From JAKBCQ01 sp021807585 (GTDB lineage: Bacteria; Planctomycetota; Planctomycetia; Isosphaerales; Isosphaeraceae), in contig DAHWFG010000104.1 of assembly GCA_027325115.1 (NCBI GenBank), forward strand, positions 1 to 23,532: a DNA stretch of 23,532 nucleotides, given 5' to 3'. Positions 1 to 6,200 of the stretch are shown one piece after another. The notes beneath the pieces are model-generated. The model had not been told where the DNA came from, made no database searches, and saw nothing but the letters and a program-made list of their open reading frames with translations. The translations under genes were made by a program, and so were the position numbers. Each line of letters starts with the position of its first letter. Within the stretch, counting starts at the first letter, position 1.

Positions 1-437
1 ACGCCGCGGCGCCGGCCTTCGCGGCGTTCGAGCAAGACCTGCTCCAGGATGTCATCCCCGCGATCGAGTCTCGCTATTCCGTCGTCTCCGACCGCGAGCA
101 CCGCGCCATCGCGGGGCTTTCGATGGGGGGCGGCCAGAGCCTCAATTTCGGCCTTCATCACCTCGACGTCTTCGCTTGGGTAGGGGGCTTCTCGTCGGCG
201 CCAAACACGCTGCCTCCCGCCGAGCTCGTCTCCGATCCCACCGCGGCGAAAGCCAAATTGAAGCTTCTTTGGCTTGCTTGCGGAAACAAGGATGGTCTGA
301 TCCGCATCAGCCAAGGGGTCCACGCCTATCTCAAAGAGCACGGAGTCCCGCATATCTGGCACGTCGACTCCCACGGCCACGATGCAACCGAGTGGAGTAA
401 GAATTTCTATTTGTTCGCTCAACGGATCTTCAAGTGA
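1..437 (+). CDS. CE1-type (feruloyl/acetyl-xylan) esterase, C-terminal part
   Basis: This is the 3' end of a gene that begins outside the window; the first complete in-frame codon is at position 3 and the stop is TGA at 435-437. The fragment is the C-terminal half of an alpha/beta hydrolase of the esterase D / CE1 group, which removes feruloyl or acetyl side groups from xylan. The nucleophile elbow G-L-S-M-G is present (Ser codon 120-122). The likely acid is the Asp in CGNKD (codon 291-293) and the likely catalytic His is in SHGHD (codon 378-380). By eye, the last 104 residues are about 77% identical to the second esterase domain of the gene at 11974-14007, so the two are close paralogues on opposite strands. 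Whether it is single- or double-domain cannot be seen. The substrate is inferred from the family and from the nearby xylanase. Confidence 0.88.
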   Translation, partial: AAAPAFAAFEQDLLQDVIPAIESRYSVVSDREHRAIAGLSMGGGQSLNFGLHHLDVFAWVGGFSSAPNTLPPAELVSDPTAAKAKLKLLWLACGNKDGLIRISQGVHAYLKEHGVPHIWHVDSHGHDATEWSKNFYLFAQRIFK

Positions 438-444
438 ATCATTT

Positions 445-482
445 GCGCCCGCCGGGTGTCGCATCCGGCTCCCGGCGGGCGC
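445..482 (+). terminator. GC-rich hairpin after the esterase stop
   Basis: A perfect 12-bp inverted repeat (GCGCCCGCCGGG at 445-456 and its complement at 471-482) with a 14-nt loop starts 8 nt after the esterase stop codon. It is positioned as a transcription terminator or 3'-end stabiliser. No T-run follows, so strict rho-independent termination is uncertain. Confidence 0.65.
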
Positions 483-984
483 GCGATTCTACCGTCGTAG
501 GAGGACGCCGAATCACAGGATAAGACGAATCGCAGACATAAACGGAGCTTCGGAATGCGCCGTTCGTGTCGGAGTCGTCCATCCGTTCGGGTAATCACAT
601 ATCTGGTAGATCGATCGCGACGATTCTTGGGTGTCAAGGGAGTGATCAGGGGAGTGATCGCGGGTGTCCAGGGAGTGAGACAATCAGGAAATCGATGCGC
701 GCCGGGAGAGCGTCGGATGGATAAGAGGCGCGAGTTGATACGGAGCGTTTATGATGTCGTCGGAATCGATTCCATTATTGTTTGGTCCATCGAGTGTAAG
801 GACGTGTGAATCATTCCGGCGCAAATGGCAATCTCGGATTTAACGCGATATCTATCAACGGATTAGATAATAATATGTAGTAAGGGCGCCGGATAATTTC
901 CGGGCGTCCGCTTTTTGATTGATTACGTGATCAAACCGTTCGATGTCTACGGCAGCCCAGGACCGAAGTCGTGGAAACGCGGGT
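483..984. other. intergenic region between convergent genes; short direct repeats
   Basis: I see no convincing gene here; the open frames are short, overlapping and lack ribosome binding sites. The region holds a short direct repeat, GGGTGTCAAGGGAGTGA at 629-645 and the same with one change at 662-678, with a partial third copy between them (649-658). Its right part is copy A of the larger element annotated at 762-911. Confidence 0.5.
762..911. repeat. intergenic element, copy A
   Basis: This ~150-bp stretch aligns along its length with 2291-2446. The longest identical block is 24 nt (797-820 here, 2325-2348 there). A second shared block is AATGGCAATCTCGGA, and both copies then have an A+T-rich stretch with TAATAATA-like sequence and an AATTTCYGGGCGTCYGC end. 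The copies have the same orientation and bracket the gene at 985-2091. There is no coding potential. It may be a non-autonomous mobile or dispersed intergenic repeat; no clear terminal inverted repeats were found. Confidence 0.7.
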
Positions 985-2091
985 TCAGCGGCTCAGTGCA
1001 AGCACTGCGAAGGCGGTCGCGGCGTCCGACATGAACTTGCCCGAGTGGGCGGCGGGGTCGCGTTTCTTAACAACCGATACGCTTCGCCACGCCCCCGACG
1101 CCGTTTGATTGCGCTTGAGCCACGCGAGACCGCCTGCGATGATCCTGTCTTCTCTCGGCACTCCCGCCTCCTGAAGAACATACAGCACGAGCCCCGTGGC
1201 GTAGCCGTCGGAGGCTGTTTCTCGCGGCGTGCCGTCGCTCCGTGTCCACTTTCCGAGCGAGGTCGTGTTCCAGCCGCCGTCGTCTTGCCGCTTGGCGAGC
1301 AACTCGTCGATCACTGTCTTCCGCTCGGCGGGCGTCAGGATACCCTCGACTTTCGTCGCCGCCCAAAGAGCCCACGTTTGATTATGCAGGTTCTGCGTCC
1401 GAAACCCCGCTTTTAAATAATCCTTGAGCAGCGTGAGTCCGAGATCGGCGTCGGCATCGGCATCGGGGAAGGAGACAAGTGTGTGATACCCCGGCGACGT
1501 ACCGACGGCGATTGCGGCCAGAGCGGCGCCGAAGTAGCGCGACTCCTTCTCTTCCCAGGGCCCCATGTTGAAATTGAGCCAATCCCACGACCCGTTATCG
1601 TCGCCGACCCGCACCTGGGTGTGCCAGAGGTTCGAGAACGCTTGTTTCACCCCCTCGCTCGGCGAAGACACTCCCTGAGAGCAGTCGTCGAAGGCGAGAA
1701 CGACCGCGTTTAAAACCGCCTCCGTACCCCAGGATTCTTTCTTCTTCTGTTCGCTGTCATCGTAGTAGAGGCCGAACGCGTCGGTGTCGAGCTTCTTCCA
1801 ATTCGCGGCGCGAAGCCTGACCCGCGCGAGCAACTTCTCCTCCTGTTGCGTGCGCATTTCGGCGCCGACGATCCGGCGCAGAGCGGGCCTCGCCAGGGCG
1901 TAGGGTAGGACGGTATGACAACTGACGCAGTCGGCGTGTTCGAACCAGACCGTTTGGCGATCATCGAGGTATTTCCCCGCGTCGGCCGGCTTCCAGCCCA
2001 GTCCTTCTTCGCCGGACCGCGCAATCGGATAAGCGAGAAGCACAACAATCAGCGCGAGGGCGCTTCGAATTCGCACTGGCGTCAATATCAT
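985..2091 (-). CDS. secreted c-haem protein with prenyltransferase/squalene-oxidase-like toroid repeats
   Basis: The protein has 368 residues. Residues 1-26 form a signal peptide (RIRSALALIVVLLAYPIA), so it should act in the periplasm or envelope. C55-V-S-C-H59 is a covalent c-type haem site in an N-terminal cytochrome-like segment. The rest resembles the alpha/alpha toroid of squalene-cyclase/prenyltransferase repeat proteins, with QW-like motifs QDDGGW and QTASGAW near the C terminus. There is no DXDD catalytic motif of squalene-hopene cyclases, so terpene cyclisation is not supported. A small Asp-Ala tract (PDADADADL) lies mid-protein. The gene stands alone between two copies of a repeat, convergent with the esterase at the left edge. 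Its ribosome binding site is weak. The likely role is electron transfer or haem-dependent binding; the substrate is unknown. Confidence 0.82.
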   Translation of the reverse strand: MILTPVRIRSALALIVVLLAYPIARSGEEGLGWKPADAGKYLDDRQTVWFEHADCVSCHTVLPYALARPALRRIVGAEMRTQQEEKLLARVRLRAANWKKLDTDAFGLYYDDSEQKKKESWGTEAVLNAVVLAFDDCSQGVSSPSEGVKQAFSNLWHTQVRVGDDNGSWDWLNFNMGPWEEKESRYFGAALAAIAVGTSPGYHTLVSFPDADADADLGLTLLKDYLKAGFRTQNLHNQTWALWAATKVEGILTPAERKTVIDELLAKRQDDGGWNTTSLGKWTRSDGTPRETASDGYATGLVLYVLQEAGVPREDRIIAGGLAWLKRNQTASGAWRSVSVVKKRDPAAHSGKFMSDAATAFAVLALSR

Positions 2092-2165
2092 GATCGTTCT
2101 CGATGGAACCGAGGATGATTTCCGATAATTAGAGGAAAGTCGCGCCGGCGATTATCCTGGATCGC

Positions 2166-2194
2166 AATGTATCCGTCTTTGGTCCGATCGACAA
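2166..2194 (-). promoter_or_regulatory. candidate sigma70-like promoter for the toroid-cytochrome gene
   Basis: On the minus strand, TTGTCG (2189-2194) and TACATT (2166-2171) are separated by 17 nt, each matching the housekeeping consensus at 4 of 6 positions. The -10 lies about 75 nt upstream of the start at 2091. This is a pattern match only, and planctomycete promoters are poorly defined. Confidence 0.3.
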
Positions 2195-2290
2195 CCGCCC
2201 TCGTGCTTGAAAGGTTCGTACACGGCCCCCCGCGTCAACCAGAGAGCCTTGTACCTTAAGATATTCTTATACCGCAGCGCGACGCGTAAC

Positions 2291-2446
2291 GGATCGATTC
2301 CAATTGTGTTTGGTTCATTGAGCATAAGGACGTGTGAATCATTCCGGCCTGAATGGCAATCTCGGAATTAACCCTATATCTACAAATTGATTATATAATA
2401 ATAATAACACGGATCAAGGGTTTCGGGCAATTTCTGGGCGTCTGCG
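2291..2446. repeat. intergenic element, copy B
   Basis: This is the second copy of the element at 762-911, in the same orientation, sharing the 24-nt identical block (2325-2348) and the downstream blocks in the same order. Its right end, CAATTTCTGGGCGTCTGCG (2428-2446), closely resembles the unit of the repeat array that follows (CAATTTCTGGGTGTCTGCG). This suggests the array arose by expansion of the element's end. Confidence 0.7.
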
Positions 2447-2514
2447 ATTTGGGGCGTCTGCACCCATATCAAATAATGGTTTAGACGATTAACCCGAGTT
2501 CACGAGACGGACAA

Positions 2515-2880
2515 TTTCTGGGTGTCTGTGTTCTGACGGTGTTCTGACGCTGATTGCTGGGTGTCTGCGTTCTGGCGGCAGACGGCGTTCTGACGAACAG
2601 GGTGTCTGCGTTCTGACGCCGTTTTGACGAGGCGATCAATTTCTGGGTGTCTGCGTTCTGGCGGTGTTCTAACGGTCGTCGCTGACGGACGGCGATCAAT
2701 TTCTGGGTGTCTGCGTTCTGTCTGCGATTTCTGGGTGTCTGCGTTCTGACGGCATTCTGACGGCGGTCGATCAATTTCTGGGTGTCTGCGTTCTGTCGGC
2801 GTTCTGTCGTCGGGGTGTCTGCGTTCTGACGGCGTTCTGACGGACAGGCTGTTTGCGTTCTGACGCCGTTCTGTCGGTCG
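2515..2880. repeat. irregular tandem repeat array (GTGTCTGCGTTCTG unit)
   Basis: The 14-mer GTGTCTGCGTTCTG occurs exactly seven times, starting at 2561, 2602, 2647, 2707, 2735, 2782 and 2815. Variant copies lie near 2522 and 2849. Three copies are extended to an identical 28-nt unit (2633-2660, 2693-2720, 2768-2795). Between them run further GTTCTGACGG-like sub-repeats. Spacing is irregular (about 28 to 60 nt). Two different minus-strand frames are open across the array and both encode NADTQ repeats, as expected of a simple repeat and not of a selected protein. Function unknown. Confidence 0.85.
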
Positions 2881-3279
2881 TCTCCTTCCGAATAACGACG
2901 TCGACCGGAACAATCATGCGTTGTGGACGGCGGGCTTAACGCCGGCGCCGGCGATGATGAAATTGAAGATTAAACGACTAACTTGTGAATTAAATTGACG
3001 TAAACATAAACTAATTAATAAACACCCTCGCTTACGCGTTGAATTAACGTACAGGAGTAAGTCAGAAAATACCCTTCGCTTGCGCGTCGGGTTACTATAC
3101 AAATATGCTATAAGTCGGGCCGGATCTCAGGATCGATTATCGAGCTAAAGTTCTTTCCGGACCGAAGCGCGGGCGACGAGGTTCCCTCGATCGCTTTCTC
3201 CCCGCTCGGCCCTGGAATATCGAGAATGGGGAGGCCGCTCGATCGTCAATCCGACAAGTGTGCGATCGGCCCGGCCCGC
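2881..3279. other. non-coding region with A+T-rich repeats
   Basis: No convincing gene. The left part (2965-3095) carries the 48-bp-period repeat listed separately. The right part (3096-3279) is the 3' flank of the GH10 gene, and I see no strong terminator hairpin there. Confidence 0.4.
2965..3095 (-). repeat. 48-bp-period intergenic repeat of the planctomycete NPTRKRG type
   Basis: Two clear copies are ACCCTCGCTTACGCGTTGAA (about 3023-3042) and ACCCTTCGCTTGCGCGTCGG (about 3071-3090). A third, more degraded copy lies near 2970-2997. The period is 48 bp (16 codons). The minus-strand frame therefore reads NPTRKR..., NSTRKRG..., NSQVSR..., a peptide pattern I recognise from spurious hypothetical proteins in planctomycete genomes. 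It is treated as a repeat, not a gene. Confidence 0.65.
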
Positions 3280-4854
3280 TCAGGGTTTGGCTAGCGCGTC
3301 CAGGATTGCGCCGAGGGCGGGCTTGGGCTTAAGGGCGCGATCCCAGAGCAGCGGATGATTGGTACGGCCCGCCACCGGCCAGAAGTTCAGCCAGGAAGCG
3401 CCGTCGTGAGCGCCCCAGAAGGTGACTCGCGTCACCACGCCGGGGTGCTTGAGGACGACCCGGAAGAGACGGCCGTAAAAGCGGGACTGGGTCTCGGCCA
3501 CGTCGGGCGGTAGGCCGTCTCGATACGGGTTGGCGCCGTCGCGTTCGCGGGCGGCGACTTCGGCGCCCCGGCCGCGACGCGGAAGCACATCCACATCAAG
3601 CTCGGTGATCATTACCTTAACACCCTCGGCCGCGTAGGCGGCGATCGCGCGGTCGAGCCGATCGGGCGCATCGGCGTCGTCGAGCCTGAAGTGGCACTGG
3701 AGGCCGACCCCGTCGAGGCGCACTCCGGCGGCCTTGAGTTCGCGGATCAGTCGGATCGTTTTTTCGAGCTTTTCGGGTTGTTCGTTGCTGTAATCGTTAT
3801 AATAGAGTTCGACGTCGGGGTCGGCCGCGTGCGCGAACTTGAACGCCTGGGCGATGAAATCGTCGCCGATCGCTCGACGCGCCGGGGTGTTGCGGAGGTA
3901 TTCGCCCTTTGTATCGCTGATCGCCTCGTTGACGACGTCCCAGCCGAGCACCTTTCCCTTGAAATGGCCCACGACTCCGTCGATGTGATCCTTGAGGTTC
4001 TTGAGAGCCTCGTCGCGAGGTAGCGGCTTGCCGTCCTGGCCCCTAAACAGGAATGCGGGCGACTGGCTATGCCAGCAGAGCGTGTGGCCGATCACCTTCA
4101 TTTTATGCTCATGAGCGAAATCCACGATCCGATCCGCCGCGGTGAAGCGAAACTCGCCCTGCCGCGGGTGGAGGGAGATCGGCTTGAACTCGTTCTCGCC
4201 GGTGAGGCAGTCGAACTGCTCGCTGACAAGCGTCGAAAGAGCCGGGTTATCGAGTTGTCGCGACATGACCGCCGTGCCGATGAGGAATCGGCCTTTCACG
4301 GCTTGTCGTAGCGATTGGGGCGCGACGTCGGCCGCGGGTTCGGCGCGGACCTCGTCGCACGCGAGGTAACCGCCCGCGGGCGCTCCCGAAAAGCGGACGT
4401 AGGCGATGGCCGGAGACTTCACCGCCATCTCGAGGCTTGGGATCGGCTGGTCGGGCGCGGTCCTCGTCGGCACGGCGTCTTGCGAAGCGCGATCGACGAT
4501 TTTGCCGTCGGCGTCATACGCCTCGACGACCGCCGCGCTGCCGATCGAGCCCCAGAGCACAAGGGTGACGCTCGCGACCGGCTTTGGGAATCGGATCTCG
4601 ACCGGGATCGGCTCGTCCGCCATCGCGTTGAGGACGCCTTTGCGCGGCGTCTTGAGGTGCGGGAAGAACATCACTTTTCCGGCGGAGCGGTGCTTGGCCG
4701 GCGATCGCGACAGGGTGAATACGACGCCGTGATCGGAGTAGCTCGGCATCGGCTTGCCGGTCTCGGCCGTGTCGAAGGTGATGATCAACGCGCCATCGGA
4801 GGGCGCCGCGAGGCTTCCCAGGAGAGCCAGGAGGAACGTTTGAGCGTATACCAT
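3280..4854 (-). CDS. GH10 endo-1,4-beta-xylanase with N-terminal beta-sandwich domain
   Basis: The protein has 524 residues. Residues 1-22 look like a signal peptide. Residues ~24-172 form a beta-rich domain resembling a galactose-binding-like module (ITFDTAETGKPMP start), and residues ~185-520 form the GH10 barrel. GH10 enzymes cleave internal beta-1,4 xylosidic bonds with retention. The expected motifs are present: NEFK (221-224), HTLCWH (257-262), acid/base Glu310 in WDVVNE, nucleophile Glu418 in ITELD, and TFWGAHDGASW (478-488). The start lies 3 nt after the stop of the DUF1552 gene, with a GGAGA-like site at 4866-4870 inside that gene, so translation is probably coupled. It is the last gene of the operon. 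The catalytic assignment is firm; the binding role of the N-terminal domain is inferred. Confidence 0.95.
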   Translation of the reverse strand: MVYAQTFLLALLGSLAAPSDGALIITFDTAETGKPMPSYSDHGVVFTLSRSPAKHRSAGKVMFFPHLKTPRKGVLNAMADEPIPVEIRFPKPVASVTLVLWGSIGSAAVVEAYDADGKIVDRASQDAVPTRTAPDQPIPSLEMAVKSPAIAYVRFSGAPAGGYLACDEVRAEPAADVAPQSLRQAVKGRFLIGTAVMSRQLDNPALSTLVSEQFDCLTGENEFKPISLHPRQGEFRFTAADRIVDFAHEHKMKVIGHTLCWHSQSPAFLFRGQDGKPLPRDEALKNLKDHIDGVVGHFKGKVLGWDVVNEAISDTKGEYLRNTPARRAIGDDFIAQAFKFAHAADPDVELYYNDYSNEQPEKLEKTIRLIRELKAAGVRLDGVGLQCHFRLDDADAPDRLDRAIAAYAAEGVKVMITELDVDVLPRRGRGAEVAARERDGANPYRDGLPPDVAETQSRFYGRLFRVVLKHPGVVTRVTFWGAHDGASWLNFWPVAGRTNHPLLWDRALKPKPALGAILDALAKP

Positions 4855-4857
4855 CGT

Positions 4858-6186
4858 TCAGTTCATCTCCAGTCCGGTCATCGTGCCGGTTGAGGGACCG
4901 AAGCCGGTCTCCTCGATCCCCATCCGCTGGAGCATCGACACGAACAGTTTGGGCAGAGCGTAATTGCGGCCGCGGTCGAAGGCTAGGTGCCGTCCGTGCT
5001 GGAACCCGCCGCCGGCGAGGAGTATCGGCAGGTTCGTCGTCGAATGCGCGTTGGCGTCGCCGAGGTTGGAGCCGTAGAGGACGATTGTGCGGTCGAGCAG
5101 CGTCTCGCCTTGTTCATGAGTGGATTTCAGGCCCTGGAACAAGCCGGCTAGTAATTTCATGTGCCATTCATCGATGAGTTTGAGTTGAGCCAGTTTGTCT
5201 TCGGCCATTCCGTGGTGCGATAGGTTGTGATAGCTGTCGGTGATCGTCGCCCCGGCGATCTGGACGACGGGGGTGCCGACGCTGTTGAGCATGAGGGTGA
5301 TCGCGCGGGTCGAGTCGGTCTCGAAGGCGAGGCGAGCGAGGTCGTACATGACCTGTACCTTGGCCATGTATTGCGCCGGGCTGGTCGGGTCGACCGGCGG
5401 GGCGGCCTTGACCTTCGGCTTCGGCCTCCCGGCCCAAGCGCGCGACTCCTGGAGCCGGTGTTCGAGATCGCGGACGCTGGAGTAATACTGGTCGAGCCGA
5501 GCCCGATCGCGAGCGCCGACGTTCCGTTCGAGAGTCTTAGCCTGCTCGGAGACGACATCGAGGATGCTCCGCCCCGAGTCGATCTCTCGGACCTGCCGAT
5601 CGATCTCGGCGTCGGTCCCTTGGAGGAATAGGCTGTTAAACAGAGCGGACGCACGCCCCTCAGGCGGGATCGCGACTCCCGTGCGCGTCCACGAGAGGCT
5701 ACGGCCGCCGTTGACCGCCAAGGTGAGCGACGGGAATCGCGTCAGCGTGCCGATCCGCTCGGCGACGAGCTGGTCAAGCGAGATCGAATTGCGGAACGAG
5801 CTGCTCGCAGGGTGCGGCGCCGCGGTCAGGAAGCAGATATCCGACGGATGTCCGCCGTCGACGAACGGGTGCGAAACGCCGCTGAGCACGGTGAAATCCG
5901 ATCGATGCTCTTCGAGGAGCTTGAGATACGGCGAGGGGGTGTAATCGCGGCCCGAACCCTCGGGGAAGAACGGCTTGGGGAGCACGCCAAGGTTGTTGCA
6001 GATGCATAACATCCGTCGCGGTATCGCGGCCGGCGAGTCGTGGGATCGCGCGAACGGGGCTCTCGTCGATTCGAGGAGCGGCAGAGCGATCGCCACAGCC
6101 GAGCCGCGAAGGAAGCGGCGCCGAGAGATTGGTCGACGCCTCGACGCGAAGGGGGCTGTGGAATCGGACTCGGATTGCGGGCTCAT
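4858..6186 (-). CDS. DUF1552 protein, Tat-exported, partner of PSD1 cytochrome
   Basis: The protein has 442 residues. Its N terminus has a twin-arginine signal (SRRRFLRGSA at residues 21-30, then the hydrophobic run VAIALPLLES), so it is exported folded through Tat. The remainder matches the DUF1552 family (PF07586) of planctomycetes and other bacteria: CICNNLGVLPKPFFPEGSGRD after the signal, LSGVSHPFVDGGHPSD, and a YGSNLGDANAHST region towards the C terminus. DUF1552 has no established reaction but almost always lies beside a PSD1/DUF1592 cytochrome, as here (12 nt downstream of it). That pairing suggests a redox or hydrolytic partner in the envelope. The start is supported by AGGAGAG 7 nt upstream. 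Confidence 0.92.
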   Translation of the reverse strand: MSPQSESDSTAPFASRRRPISRRRFLRGSAVAIALPLLESTRAPFARSHDSPAAIPRRMLCICNNLGVLPKPFFPEGSGRDYTPSPYLKLLEEHRSDFTVLSGVSHPFVDGGHPSDICFLTAAPHPASSSFRNSISLDQLVAERIGTLTRFPSLTLAVNGGRSLSWTRTGVAIPPEGRASALFNSLFLQGTDAEIDRQVREIDSGRSILDVVSEQAKTLERNVGARDRARLDQYYSSVRDLEHRLQESRAWAGRPKPKVKAAPPVDPTSPAQYMAKVQVMYDLARLAFETDSTRAITLMLNSVGTPVVQIAGATITDSYHNLSHHGMAEDKLAQLKLIDEWHMKLLAGLFQGLKSTHEQGETLLDRTIVLYGSNLGDANAHSTTNLPILLAGGGFQHGRHLAFDRGRNYALPKLFVSMLQRMGIEETGFGPSTGTMTGLEMN

Positions 6187-6193
6187 CGCCGGT

Positions 6194-6200
6194 CTCTCCT
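6194..6200 (-). promoter_or_regulatory. Shine-Dalgarno of DUF1552 gene overlapping the PSD1 stop
   Basis: AGGAGAG on the minus strand lies 7 nt before the ATG at 6186. It overlaps the TAG stop (6199-6201) of the upstream PSD1 gene, which indicates one transcript and coupled translation. Confidence 0.75.

Noticed and set aside
985..2091. Squalene-hopene cyclase
   Set aside because: Only QW-like repeats match; the DXDD catalytic motif is absent, the protein is about half the usual length, and it has a c-haem motif.
2515..2880. CRISPR array
   Set aside because: Repeats are separated by 28 to 60 nt, the intervening DNA is itself repetitive, and no cas genes are in the window.
2481..2913. Minus-strand proteins with NADTQ repeats
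   Set aside because: Two different frames are open and give the same motif because the repeat spacing is not a multiple of three; there is no ribosome binding site and no domain.
2914..3102. Small minus-strand protein of 62 residues
   Set aside because: It is a translation of the 48-bp NPTRKRG-type repeat, without a ribosome binding site.
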